A stretch of DNA of 64,000 bases from Paenibacillus sp. BJ-4 (GTDB lineage: Bacteria; Bacillota; Bacilli; Paenibacillales; Paenibacillaceae), in NCBI RefSeq assembly GCF_020404765.1, contig NZ_JAIVEM010000027.1, forward strand, positions 304,632 through 368,631. Direction: 5' to 3'. Numbering within the stretch: the stretch's first letter is position 1; each line of letters begins with the position of its first letter. Shown piece by piece: positions 45,449 through 53,889 of the stretch. The notes under the pieces were generated by a model. That model was not told where the DNA came from, searched no databases, and saw only the letters and a program-made list of their open reading frames with translations. The position numbers and the translations under genes are program-made.

Positions 45449-47053
45449 TTATGAAGCCACTCCATAGGAGCCGGACTTGTACGTTCTTGGATCGTACCAT
45501 TTGTAGCCTGCTGCCGGAGCAGCCCAAGGCTCAGCCTGCGGTTCCGTAGAAGCCGCAGGCTCCTCGAACGGCAGCAGCTTCGTCGGCTGGTCAATTGTCA
45601 AACCTGCCACCTCGGACAGCTTCGTATAGTCCTGCTTCCATGCAAGCCATTGGACGGTTTGCACCAGGAAGGTAGCATCGTCCACTTCCTTGAAGCCATC
45701 ATACGTCTTCTTCGACTGTCCGTTTTCCTCACGCGCATATTTCGGCGTGGCGTCTTCGACAGGTGAAGAATCCCCGATGAATGCCGCCTTGCCCTGACCT
45801 ACCTTGGAAATAGCGGCAAAAGGTCCTTCGGCACGACCTCCGCCGTTATAAACACCCTGGTCTACAGCATTGCCCCATTTTTTCGTGCCTGCAGGGATAT
45901 AAGCAATCCCTTTAGCCTTGGAAGGATCAATAATAGCCAGCGTAGATCCAGCATGCATCGCAATCGAGCGCACGCCCTTGGTAATACCGAAGGATTGATC
46001 CGCAGCCACAATATCCGTCGCGTTCACGTCACCGAGCGCATTGTAGCGGAAACGAACACCAAAGTTCGTCGCCAGCCAGTCGGAGCTGGTTAATCCCTGC
46101 ATTGCTGGTGATGCAGCTTCTTCTGCTGTCATGCCTTTCGCCGGATTGGAATAGGCTCCGCGACGGTAGCCGTTCATGACCTCGGAAGAATCCCAACGGT
46201 TTTTGTTGCGGTCTGCGTTATAGTGGTCAGAGATGAAGAAGACGCTGCCTCCATTCTTCACATATTGCAGCAAAGCAGCCTGCTCGGATGCCTTAAAGGC
46301 AACATTCGCTTCACCGATGATGAACACATCATATGGGCGCAGCTTGTCATACGTTATGGCCTGCTCTCCATAGGTAAAAGGAATGCTGCGGTTCAATTGA
46401 TCTACCGTAAAGCCTGCATTGCGCAGCCCGCCCGCAAAATCGGAAAAGGCCCCATCAATAACCCAATCCGCAGCTCCGGCTGTCTGTGCGTGCGTATTAT
46501 CGAACAGCACCTTTTTGCCTTTTCCATCCGGCAATGTAGTACCGGGTTGTCCCGGGGTGCCAGGATCAGGCTCGCCCGGATCACCAGGGTTTCCTGGTTC
46601 GCTTCCACTCACCAGTTCCACAGCGCTTGGGCTTTTCACTCCACCAAAATTGTTGTAGTCACCAAGCGTACCCGTCACGCGGATTTTGCTGCCGATCAGC
46701 TCAGGATGGCCTGAAAGTCCAAATTGCCCTCTGTACGCTGATGTAAGCTGTATATCCAATAGATTAGACGTATTGCGTTCATTGGCCTGATCAGCAATCA
46801 ATACGTTAAAATCATTCGCAAACGGCCTGGAAAAGTTAGCCGTTTTTGATCCGGTAGCATGTCCGACGATGTAGCCTTCCACCGTTACCGTCCCTCCGCT
46901 GCTTTGACGCTGAAGTGCTTCAGCCACTGTCAATGCTCCCTCGGCTTTAACTTGACCGAACGGAACGAAAATTCCTATAAGCAGTGATACAATCGCTGCC
47001 AGATGCAGCATTCCTTTCAAGCGTGAACCTGTGAAGCGCAAGCCTTTTGCCAT
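45449..47053 (-). CDS. Secreted OB-fold (DUF6359-like) plus amidotransferase-like protein
   Basis: This is a 534-residue exported protein with a signal peptide (about 1-38). An OB-fold domain (about 40-150; EGYIVGHATGS, SKIRVTGTLGDYN) resembles the N-terminal domains of YhcR-type nucleases and DUF6359. A Gly/Pro linker (about 152-172) leads to a Rossmann-like domain (about 180-480; KKVLFDNTHAQTAG, YDVFIIGEANVAF, GGSVFFISDHYNADRN, AAFIGDSS) similar to DUF4350/GATase-like folds. No nuclease active site is seen. The C-terminus ends in an Ala/Pro/Tyr-rich tail. GGAGGG precedes the ATG. The function is unknown; a wall- or DNA-associated role is a guess. Confidence 0.7.
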   Translation of the reverse strand: MAKGLRFTGSRLKGMLHLAAIVSLLIGIFVPFGQVKAEGALTVAEALQRQSSGGTVTVEGYIVGHATGSKTANFSRPFANDFNVLIADQANERNTSNLLDIQLTSAYRGQFGLSGHPELIGSKIRVTGTLGDYNNFGGVKSPSAVELVSGSEPGNPGDPGEPDPGTPGQPGTTLPDGKGKKVLFDNTHAQTAGAADWVIDGAFSDFAGGLRNAGFTVDQLNRSIPFTYGEQAITYDKLRPYDVFIIGEANVAFKASEQAALLQYVKNGGSVFFISDHYNADRNKNRWDSSEVMNGYRRGAYSNPAKGMTAEEAASPAMQGLTSSDWLATNFGVRFRYNALGDVNATDIVAADQSFGITKGVRSIAMHAGSTLAIIDPSKAKGIAYIPAGTKKWGNAVDQGVYNGGGRAEGPFAAISKVGQGKAAFIGDSSPVEDATPKYAREENGQSKKTYDGFKEVDDATFLVQTVQWLAWKQDYTKLSEVAGLTIDQPTKLLPFEEPAASTEPQAEPWAAPAAGYKWYDPRTYKSGSYGVAS

Positions 47054-47272
47054 ACGTCAATATCCCTCCTATTATTCCATAAATGGTATTGTCCTCTATC
47101 AGATTAGCGATCTATCTTCTAATTCCTTCCTGATTTCATCCATAATTATGTAAAATTTAATTTTTTCTAGTGGGGACGTGTTGTTCTTTGTAAAAATCGA
47201 ACCCTGTGATTGACAGCGGGCACGGCATATATTACGCTAAGAAAGATATGTAGAACGGTATACGCGAATGAA
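47054..47272. other. Intergenic region before the glycine riboswitch
   Basis: About 220 bases hold the divergent promoters of the DUF6359-type gene and the serine dehydratase operon. I do not see clear promoter elements or an open frame worth calling. Confidence 0.35.
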
Positions 47273-47464
47273 GATGACGGGAGAGTCCGTCCAGGAAGCC
47301 TACAACCTGGAGGCACCGAAGGAGCAAGACGCCAGCACCCGGCTGACGAATAATCTCTCAGGTCCATGTATCGTCATCTGACGCAACTCTGGAGAGAGCG
47401 CAAGCCACCCAAGGGGTAAGGCGGGAATGACACCGCACGAAACTCTCAGGTAACGAGGACAGAG
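47273..47464 (+). promoter_or_regulatory. Tandem glycine riboswitch
   Basis: Two glycine aptamers occur in series. Aptamer 1 (47273-47378) is closed by GATGACG/CGTCATC and has GGGAGAGTCC, GGCACCGAAGGAGCAAG and ATCTCTCAGGT. Aptamer 2 (about 47384-47464) has GGAGAGAGC, CACCCAAGGGGTAAG and AACTCTCAGGTAAC, with P1 formed by CTCTG (47387-47391) and CAGAG (47460-47464). The 3' P1 strand overlaps the left arm of a terminator, so glycine binding should prevent termination and switch serine dehydratase on. Confidence 0.95.
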
Positions 47465-47497
47465 ATAAGGGAAACTTCCTTATCCTGTCCTTTTTTT
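47457..47497 (+). terminator. Expression-platform terminator of the glycine riboswitch
   Basis: GGACAG-A-GATAAGG pairs with CCTTATCCTGTCC (13 bp, one bulged A), and T7 follows. The left arm overlaps the aptamer-2 P1 strand at 47460-47464. Confidence 0.9.
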
Positions 47498-47594
47498 GTG
47501 CTCACATTGTGCGTCAGCATTAGGAACCGTCTATACGCGCAAAGACGCGGCAATACCATATACTATGGTATTAGAACATACAGGGGGCCATACC

Positions 47595-48284
47595 ATGCGT
47601 TTCAAAGATGTATTTTCCATTATCGGCCCGGCTATGACCGGACCTTCCAGCTCACATACCGCAGGCGCGGTGCGGCTCGCACGCGTTGCCCGGCACTGGC
47701 TCGGCGCACAGCCTGACCGTGCCCGCATGACACTGTACGGTTCTTTTGCCGATACGTACAAGGGCCACGGCACAGATCTGGCGCTCATCGCTGGGCTGCT
47801 CAATTACGATACGGACGACTACCGAATTCCGGATGCCGAGCAATGGGCAGAGCAAGCCGGGATGGCGGTGGAATTCGCCTTTAGCGGACTACCCGCCCCT
47901 CATCCGAACACGGTCCGCTTCGAGTTGTGGAAGGGTGAGGAGCAGCGCACGCTGCTGGGTTCCTCCATTGGCGGCGGAAGCATCCATGTCCAGCAACTCA
48001 ACGAATTCCGGGTCAATCTAACCGGAGAGCTGCCTACGCTGGTGCTTCTTCACTCGGATAAGCCCGGCACATTGGGCGCAGTGACCTCAGCGCTCGGCGC
48101 GGCTGACATTAACATTGCCTATATGCACGTGGATCGCAAAGGACGGGATGGTGAAGCCCTCACCGCCATCGAAACGGACAGTCCTGCTACGCCTGAATTG
48201 ATCACAAAGCTGCAGTCCTTACCTCATATGTACGAAATTAAAATGATTAACTTGAAAAAAGGAGCTGAATCTGATGCGATTTAG
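47595..48284 (+). CDS. sdaAB: L-serine dehydratase beta subunit
   Basis: This is a 229-residue subunit of the iron-sulfur L-serine deaminase, which turns serine into pyruvate and ammonia. The N-terminal domain begins MRFKDVFSIIGPAMTGPSSSHTAGA, the substrate-binding motif of the family, and includes TDLALIAGLL and GSSIGGG. A C-terminal ACT domain (about 150-222; LVLLHSDKPGTLGAVTSALG) usually binds a regulatory amino acid. The ATG at 47595 follows AGGGGG. It overlaps sdaAA by 11 bases, so the subunits are made together. Transcription depends on the glycine riboswitch upstream. Confidence 0.93.
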   Translation: MRFKDVFSIIGPAMTGPSSSHTAGAVRLARVARHWLGAQPDRARMTLYGSFADTYKGHGTDLALIAGLLNYDTDDYRIPDAEQWAEQAGMAVEFAFSGLPAPHPNTVRFELWKGEEQRTLLGSSIGGGSIHVQQLNEFRVNLTGELPTLVLLHSDKPGTLGAVTSALGAADINIAYMHVDRKGRDGEALTAIETDSPATPELITKLQSLPHMYEIKMINLKKGAESDAI

Positions 48285-49173
48285 CCATCTGCATGAAATC
48301 AGTGCTTTATGTGCTGAGGAATCCACCACGATTGGCCGTCTGATGATTCAAGAGCAGGCACAAGAGACGAACACACCGGAGGAAGAAATCTTCCGCCAAA
48401 TGTCTGATTATTATGAAGTAATGAAGGAAGCCGTTCATCGCGGTCAGACTCAAGACACTGTATCCCGCAGTGGATTGACGGGCGGCGACGGCAAGCGCCT
48501 GGCCGAATATTTGCGGGCAGGGGAAACCTGCTCCGGCGATGCCTCGGCGCTCGCCATGGCATATGCCCTCTCCGTGTCGGAGGTTAATGCGTCCATGGGT
48601 CGCATTGTCGCCACGCCCACCGCAGGCTCATGCGGAGTCATCCCCGGTGTGTTCATCAGTGCACAGGAGCGATTCGGCTGGGATGACGAGCATATGGTGC
48701 GCGGCCTGTTCGCCGCTGGAGCCATCGGCTACGTGATCGCCAACAACTCCTTCATTTCCGGCGCGGAGGGAGGCTGCCAGGCTGAGATTGGCTCAGCGAT
48801 CGGGATGGCTGCCGGCGCTATGGTCGAGCTGCGCAGCGGCACGCCTGAGCAGGCTATTCACGCCGTGGGCCTTGCACTTAAAAACACGCTCGGCCTGATT
48901 TGCGACCCCGTCGCCGGGCTGGTGGAGATTCCGTGCATCGTGCGCAACGGGCTCGGGGCTGTCACCGCGCTTGCCGCAGCGGATATGGCTTTGGCAGGTG
49001 TGCGCAGCGCCATCCCGTCTGACGAAGTCATTGACGTGATGCTTGAAGTCGGCAGCGCGATGCCGTCAAAGCACCGCGAGACTGCCAAAGGCGGTTTGGC
49101 CCAAACGCCAACCGGCAAGCGTTTGACCGAATCGCTTACACGCAACGCATCGACCAAGAACAAAAAGTCGTAG
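48274..49173 (+). CDS. sdaAA: L-serine dehydratase alpha subunit
   Basis: This is a 299-residue catalytic subunit of the two-chain [4Fe-4S] serine deaminase. Cysteines expected to hold the cluster or line the site are present in AGSCGVIPG (Cys115 region), GAEGGCQAEIGSA, LICDPVAGLVEIPC. PTAGSCGVIPG and SGAEGGCQAE are family signatures. AAGGAG stands 10 bases before the ATG. The gene overlaps sdaAB. The usual B. subtilis-type pair is complete. A strong terminator follows at 49231. Confidence 0.93.
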   Translation: MRFSHLHEISALCAEESTTIGRLMIQEQAQETNTPEEEIFRQMSDYYEVMKEAVHRGQTQDTVSRSGLTGGDGKRLAEYLRAGETCSGDASALAMAYALSVSEVNASMGRIVATPTAGSCGVIPGVFISAQERFGWDDEHMVRGLFAAGAIGYVIANNSFISGAEGGCQAEIGSAIGMAAGAMVELRSGTPEQAIHAVGLALKNTLGLICDPVAGLVEIPCIVRNGLGAVTALAAADMALAGVRSAIPSDEVIDVMLEVGSAMPSKHRETAKGGLAQTPTGKRLTESLTRNASTKNKKS

Positions 49174-49230
49174 TTTCTAAACGGTAAACCTCTCCCCACA
49201 TTCTCTAAAGAGAGAGGATTCACTTTATAA

Positions 49231-49280
49231 AGAAAAGGAGCAAGCATGGCGTCATCTGGACGTATGCTTGCTCCTTTTCT
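49231..49280. terminator. Bidirectional terminator between sdaAA and the Ig-like protein gene
   Basis: AGAAAAGGAGCAAGCAT pairs with ATGCTTGCTCCTTTTCT (17 bp), with an inner CGT/ACG, and is T-rich on both strands. The genes converge here. Confidence 0.88.
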
Positions 49281-49297
49281 TTTCAGTCGGTTACAGA

Positions 49298-51634
49298 TTA
49301 CTGCACGTTCACCTGTACCTTCGTCATTTTACCTGCATATTTTACTGTAATTACGGCTTTTCCCTTGCCCTGTGCCTTAATGTTACCGTCTTTGACTGTG
49401 GCAACAATAATTCTGGACGAGGACCAGACAGCCGGTTTGGAAACATCCTTCTCAGACTCATCCTTGTACGTGGCTGTAGCCGTCACTTTAGCCAGCTGTC
49501 CTGCCTTCAAATTCAATGTGACTTCGTCTGTTTGCAAATATTTAAGTGTATCTACATCCACGGGTACGCTGATAACCTTCCCGCCGAACTTCGCCTGAAT
49601 GTTAGCTTTACCGTAGCTGACTGCGGTAACCTGCCCCTTTTTAACCGTAGCTACCTTGTAATTGGACGTTTTCCATTCAGCTTGGGTCGTAACGTCCTTT
49701 TCTTTGCCATCACTGGATTTAACAACAATCGCGATGGTTTTTTGATCACCGGATTTCAGCGATAACGCGATCGCATCCGCCTCAATCTTTTGCGCTACGT
49801 CCACTTCCACTGTGAATGTAAGGTTTTGCTTGCCATAGGAAGCTGTAACGGTAGCCTTACCATTGCCATTCGCTTTGATCAAGCCCTCGCTAACCTCGAC
49901 CACTTTCACATTGCTGGTCGTCCAGGTTGCATCCTTGGTTACATCTGTTTTTGTGCCGCCACTCTTGACGCCAGTTACCTTCAACTGCTTCGTTTCCTGC
50001 GCACCAAGCGCAATGACCCGTGAGTCTGTTTCCAAACGGTCTACTAGGCCCACTTGAACGTTTATCGTAAATTTTTTGCCGTTGTAGGTTGCTGTAATAA
50101 CCGCCTTACCGGCTGATTTACCCGTAATCGTTCCTTTGGATACAGAAGCAATGTCTTCCGCACTTGAAGTCCATTCCGCATCCTGTGTCACATCTTCCTT
50201 ACGCCCGTCGGCATAAGTAGCGGTCAAAGTTGCAGTATAATCCTCATTAACATCAATCGTTGCTGTTTTGGAGGACAGAGCCAGGTCACCAGGTACATTC
50301 ACAGATACCGTCGCTGTGGCTGTTTTACCGCCATAAGAAGCTGTGATCGTTGCCTCACCTGTTTTATAGCCCGTTACTTCCCCCTTACTGACAAATGCAA
50401 TATCTTCATTGCTGGATTTCCACTCTGCCTTGCTTGTAATATCTTCTTCCGTACCTGTTACGTACGTAGCGGTCAGCTTGAGCTTTTTGGTTTCCTTGGC
50501 ATTCAGGCTCAGCTTGTCCTCACTCAAATCGAGATATCTGGAGGTTTCAACGTCTGTCTTGATCGAAACCGTCTTATCACCATACTTAGCGGTCACCGTA
50601 GCTGAACCCGCTCCAATTGCCATAATCGTGCCTTTATTCACCGTCGCAATTTTCTCATCACTTGATGTCCAAGCAGCTTTATCTGTGATATCAGTTACCG
50701 TTCCCTCCGGGTAAACAGCGGAAACCTGTACTTTCTTGGATTCGTCCAAACGGAGAAAAATATCGGATTCGCTGGCTTTCAGCTTGTTCGTTTGATCAAC
50801 ATCCACCGAAATGGTAGCAGACATTGTACCATATTTACCTGTAATCGTCGCCTTTCCCGCGCTGTAGCCGGTAATAGCGCCTTTCAGTACATCTGCCACG
50901 GCCGCATTACTGGAGCTCCACTCGGCAGACTCTGTAACATCCTGAGCCGTTCCATCCGGGAATGTCGCTGTCAGCTTAACCTTCTCCGTATCCTTCAACA
51001 AAAGGGAAACCTCTGATGGGCTGACATCCAAACGTTTGACCTGTTCTACCTGCACAGTAATCGTTACGGTCTGTTGGCCGTATACGGCCTTAATATTGGC
51101 TGTACCTGCTCCCTGAGCGGTAACCAATCCGTTAACTACGGTTGCTACCTTCTGGTTATCCGACGTCCAGGTGGCATCACCCGAAACCTGAGCTGTTGTA
51201 TTATCACTGTAAGTCGCTGTCAGATCGATCTGTCCTGTGCCGCTTGAACGCAAGCTCAGGTTTTGTACACTGGATGTCAGTGCCTTAACCTTTTTCGTTA
51301 CATGTACCTGAACCGATTGTATTTTATCTTTATAGGTCGCAACCACAGTCGCTTCCCCTTCGCCCTTACCTGAAACTGTACCGTTATATACCGTAGCAAT
51401 AGCAGTATTATCACTTTTCCAATCCGTGCTTACGGTTACATTTGAAGTCGTCCCATCGGTATAAATAGCCGTAGCCGTCAACGTAGCCGTATCTCCCTGT
51501 TGCACAGTTACCTCGTTAGAGGAAAGGACAATCTTGGAAAGCACCGGATCAGCCGCGTATGCGAACCCTGCATATGATGTAAAACTTGAGATCAGGATGA
51601 CTAACGCCAGAAAACCAGACCACCTATTCTTCAA
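49298..51634 (-). CDS. Secreted protein of nine BIG2-type Ig-like repeats
   Basis: This is a 778-residue exported protein made of a signal peptide (about 1-27) and nine bacterial Ig-like group 2 repeats of about 80 residues. Each has the same core, for example TDWKSDNTAIATV, ATWTSDNQKVATV, AEWSSSNAAVADV through AVWSSSRIIVATV, followed by G-x-G-x-(A/T)-x-(I/V)-x-A-x-Y/F. No SLH, LPXTG or catalytic domain is visible, so it is either released or held by the repeats themselves. The start is a TTG with GGAGG 10 bases upstream. It is monocistronic, with terminator sharing at 49231. A structural or adhesive role is inferred. Confidence 0.85.
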   Translation of the reverse strand: MKNRWSGFLALVILISSFTSYAGFAYAADPVLSKIVLSSNEVTVQQGDTATLTATAIYTDGTTSNVTVSTDWKSDNTAIATVYNGTVSGKGEGEATVVATYKDKIQSVQVHVTKKVKALTSSVQNLSLRSSGTGQIDLTATYSDNTTAQVSGDATWTSDNQKVATVVNGLVTAQGAGTANIKAVYGQQTVTITVQVEQVKRLDVSPSEVSLLLKDTEKVKLTATFPDGTAQDVTESAEWSSSNAAVADVLKGAITGYSAGKATITGKYGTMSATISVDVDQTNKLKASESDIFLRLDESKKVQVSAVYPEGTVTDITDKAAWTSSDEKIATVNKGTIMAIGAGSATVTAKYGDKTVSIKTDVETSRYLDLSEDKLSLNAKETKKLKLTATYVTGTEEDITSKAEWKSSNEDIAFVSKGEVTGYKTGEATITASYGGKTATATVSVNVPGDLALSSKTATIDVNEDYTATLTATYADGRKEDVTQDAEWTSSAEDIASVSKGTITGKSAGKAVITATYNGKKFTINVQVGLVDRLETDSRVIALGAQETKQLKVTGVKSGGTKTDVTKDATWTTSNVKVVEVSEGLIKANGNGKATVTASYGKQNLTFTVEVDVAQKIEADAIALSLKSGDQKTIAIVVKSSDGKEKDVTTQAEWKTSNYKVATVKKGQVTAVSYGKANIQAKFGGKVISVPVDVDTLKYLQTDEVTLNLKAGQLAKVTATATYKDESEKDVSKPAVWSSSRIIVATVKDGNIKAQGKGKAVITVKYAGKMTKVQVNVQ

Positions 51635-51806
51635 AATCTAATTCCCTCCATTTCAAAAACTTAAAATCAAGGATTCCGCAAAATCCTTATACCTACGTTT
51701 TATGTCGACATATGGAAAAGAATAGTTTAGGCTTTAAAGAAAATTTGGTCCTTATTAACTAGAATCGGTACTGATCCAGATCAAGTCGTTAAATGTAACC
51801 TCACTT

Positions 51807-52973
51807 TTACAAGCAGCTGTAAGCTGCTGCACGAACTCTTAAATGGTGGTATTCTTCCATGTTTGGATCGAGCTGATGCATATAAACGACCGAGAACTGC
51901 TCACTTGGATCTATAGAAACCCAAGTGCCTACTGCTCCCGTCCAGCCAAATTCTCCAATAGAGCTGTTGGCATGCCCCGCCGCTTTATCAATTAACGTGC
52001 GCACGCCCAGTCCGTAACCATAACCTGTATGATATGAATTCGTAAAATCAGATAACTGGGCTGTATTCAGATGATTTGTACGCATTAAATCAATCGTTTT
52101 TCTCCCTAATAGCCTCACACCGTCTACCATGCCGCCATTTGACAGCATTTGTGAAAATGTAAGATACTCTTTAACTGTCGAATACAGACCTGCGCCTCCA
52201 CTTTCGTATATAGCATCTGGCTGATGATATTCATCCAAGAAACCCTCTATTTTTTCAAGTTCTCCGGTGTCTGTCCGGTGATAAACGGAAGCCATCCGCG
52301 ATTCAATATCTCCACGATAACGGTAACCTGTATTGTTCATGCCAAGTGGATCAAAGATTTCATCCTTTAGAAATTGCCCCAATGATTTTCCTGAAATCAC
52401 TTCAATAAGACCTGCAACGAGATCATGTCCATATCCGTATAACCAGCGTGTTCCTGGCTCGAATGCAAGCGGAACTTCCGAGAGCGCTTTAATTTCTGTG
52501 CGCAAATCATATTTCCCTTGCTTTTCCTTTAACGCTTTAATGACCTTCTGCATAGCTTTCCCTGTTTCTGAAGACTCGGAAGCGTAAGGAAGCCCTGCGC
52601 TCATATTGAATATATGCTTAATTAAAATGGGGTTATCCGCCTTATCAATGTAGGTGTATCCGTTAGGAGCAGTTTTGAATACATACGAATTACGATATTC
52701 GGGGAAATATTCATACAAAGGCTCATTCAACAAAAATTGCCCGCGTTCGTACAGCATAAGTGCAGCCGTACATATAATAACCTTTGTCATGGAAAACAAG
52801 CGATACACGGTATCCTCAGTGATTGGTTTTTGAGCTTCCAGATCAGCATATCCGTAGTACCCTTCATACAATACTTGACCATTTTGTGCGATGGCACAGC
52901 CACACCCTGCCGGTCCATTCGCTACGAATTGTTGCAATAGCTGATCTACCTTTTCAAAACGAGACATATTCAT
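51807..52973 (-). CDS. Class-C beta-lactamase-like serine hydrolase
   Basis: This is a 388-residue serine hydrolase of the beta-lactamase/transpeptidase-like fold (esterase or D-aminopeptidase relatives). The nucleophile motif is SMTK (FSMTK, about residue 61-64) and the Tyr motif lies in LYGYGHD (about 179-185); GWTGAVGTW corresponds to the third motif. No signal peptide is seen, so it is probably cytoplasmic and not a true beta-lactamase. GGAGGG precedes the ATG. A cre-like site is found about 80 bases upstream. The substrate is unknown. The 172-base gap downstream holds only a short AAGGATT/AATCCTT hairpin. Confidence 0.82.
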   Translation of the reverse strand: MNMSRFEKVDQLLQQFVANGPAGCGCAIAQNGQVLYEGYYGYADLEAQKPITEDTVYRLFSMTKVIICTAALMLYERGQFLLNEPLYEYFPEYRNSYVFKTAPNGYTYIDKADNPILIKHIFNMSAGLPYASESSETGKAMQKVIKALKEKQGKYDLRTEIKALSEVPLAFEPGTRWLYGYGHDLVAGLIEVISGKSLGQFLKDEIFDPLGMNNTGYRYRGDIESRMASVYHRTDTGELEKIEGFLDEYHQPDAIYESGGAGLYSTVKEYLTFSQMLSNGGMVDGVRLLGRKTIDLMRTNHLNTAQLSDFTNSYHTGYGYGLGVRTLIDKAAGHANSSIGEFGWTGAVGTWVSIDPSEQFSVVYMHQLDPNMEEYHHLRVRAAAYSCL

Positions 52974-53053
52974 CCCTCCTGTTTTTCCTTCAAAAGAAAC
53001 AAGCTTTCCCTCGCGCTCTAATCTCCTGTTCCAACAAGCCCAACCTGATTCCC

Positions 53054-53067
53054 TGTAAGCGCTTATT
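53054..53067. promoter_or_regulatory. cre-like catabolite control site
   Basis: TGTAAGCGCTTATT fits the CcpA consensus TGWAARCGYTWNCW with one deviation and contains the palindrome TAAGCGCTTA. It is about 80 bases upstream of the serine hydrolase gene and 27 bases past the end of the FMN-binding protein gene. Confidence 0.45.
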
Positions 53068-53093
53068 CCTCATGTCATAACCACCAGATGGCT

Positions 53094-53555
53094 TTACATT
53101 AACAGCTCTGCCACCGTTTCTTTCCAGCGATCCAGCACCGCTTCCGGCTCCTTGAGTCGGATTGTAACACCTGTCACAATATCTGCATATTGGGCCGAAT
53201 CTTCTCGGGCAGCGAATACCCGTGCCGCAAATCGCTCACGCACATGCTTGGCTCCGGGCAACATCGACAGATGTTCCAGTGACAGCCGTACATAGTGCGC
53301 CTTCCCGCCGATGAACACCGCAAGCGTTGCTTTCCCGGTGCGGATCATGTTGCCTGTCGTGGTCGTCCCCGGCCATAGTGCCAGCCGCAAATTCCCCTCG
53401 TCGAGCGCAACAATCTCGCCTACGCTAATCATTGCAATGTGCGGCCACTGATCCTCTGTGATCGTCAGCAGCATCATCGCTTCATGCTGCTTGTTTTCTA
53501 ATGTCCTGCCGTCCAACAGCGTAAACAGCTCCTTGCCGATTCTTGGTATCTGCAT
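53094..53555 (-). CDS. Pyridoxamine-phosphate-oxidase-like FMN-binding protein
   Basis: This is a 153-residue split-barrel protein of the PNPOx-like superfamily, which usually binds FMN or F420. HIAMISVGEIVALDEGNLRLALWPGTTTTGNMIRTGKATLAVF (about 38-80) is the cofactor-binding core. GGGGG stands 9 bases before the ATG. It is the last gene on the bsdBCD strand, 58 bases after bsdD, and may share that transcript. Since BsdB and BsdC handle prenylated FMN, a flavin-linked accessory role is possible, but this is inference only. Confidence 0.75.
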   Translation of the reverse strand: MQIPRIGKELFTLLDGRTLENKQHEAMMLLTITEDQWPHIAMISVGEIVALDEGNLRLALWPGTTTTGNMIRTGKATLAVFIGGKAHYVRLSLEHLSMLPGAKHVRERFAARVFAAREDSAQYADIVTGVTIRLKEPEAVLDRWKETVAELLM

Positions 53556-53613
53556 AAGTATAACCCCCTTTACATTCGGCCCATATACTCAAAATACCAC
53601 AATTTACATCCAG

Positions 53614-53850
53614 TTACGAACGATCCTGCCTCCGTTCCGCAATCAGGGGTACGTGAATCGCATTCGGAATATCCCGGGGATCGACCTTGAACGCTGATTT
53701 ATACTTTGCCGGATCGGTAATGCTATCTGGTTCCGAGGTTCGCCATGTGAACAGGCAAACAGGGCACAACAAAACCTCCCAGGCACCTTCAACCGGCGAA
53801 TGGGAAACAACTTCTGAACGATTGGACTCACAACGGGGACAAATATGCAT
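53614..53850 (-). CDS. bsdD: Phenolic acid decarboxylase subunit D
   Basis: This is a 78-residue small subunit of the non-oxidative 4-hydroxybenzoate/vanillate decarboxylase (BsdD/VdcD). Two CxxC pairs, CPRC (4-7) and CPVC (29-32), suggest a zinc ribbon. The C-terminal IPNAIHVPLIAERRQ is typical of the family. GGAG precedes the ATG. The gene lies 39 bases after bsdC, in the conserved order B-C-D. The small subunit supports the activity of the UbiD-type enzyme; its exact role is not settled. Confidence 0.88.
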   Translation of the reverse strand: MHICPRCESNRSEVVSHSPVEGAWEVLLCPVCLFTWRTSEPDSITDPAKYKSAFKVDPRDIPNAIHVPLIAERRQDRS

Positions 53851-53889
53851 ATGTCAGCACTCCTTTAATTTTTTTATTTTCAAACATAT

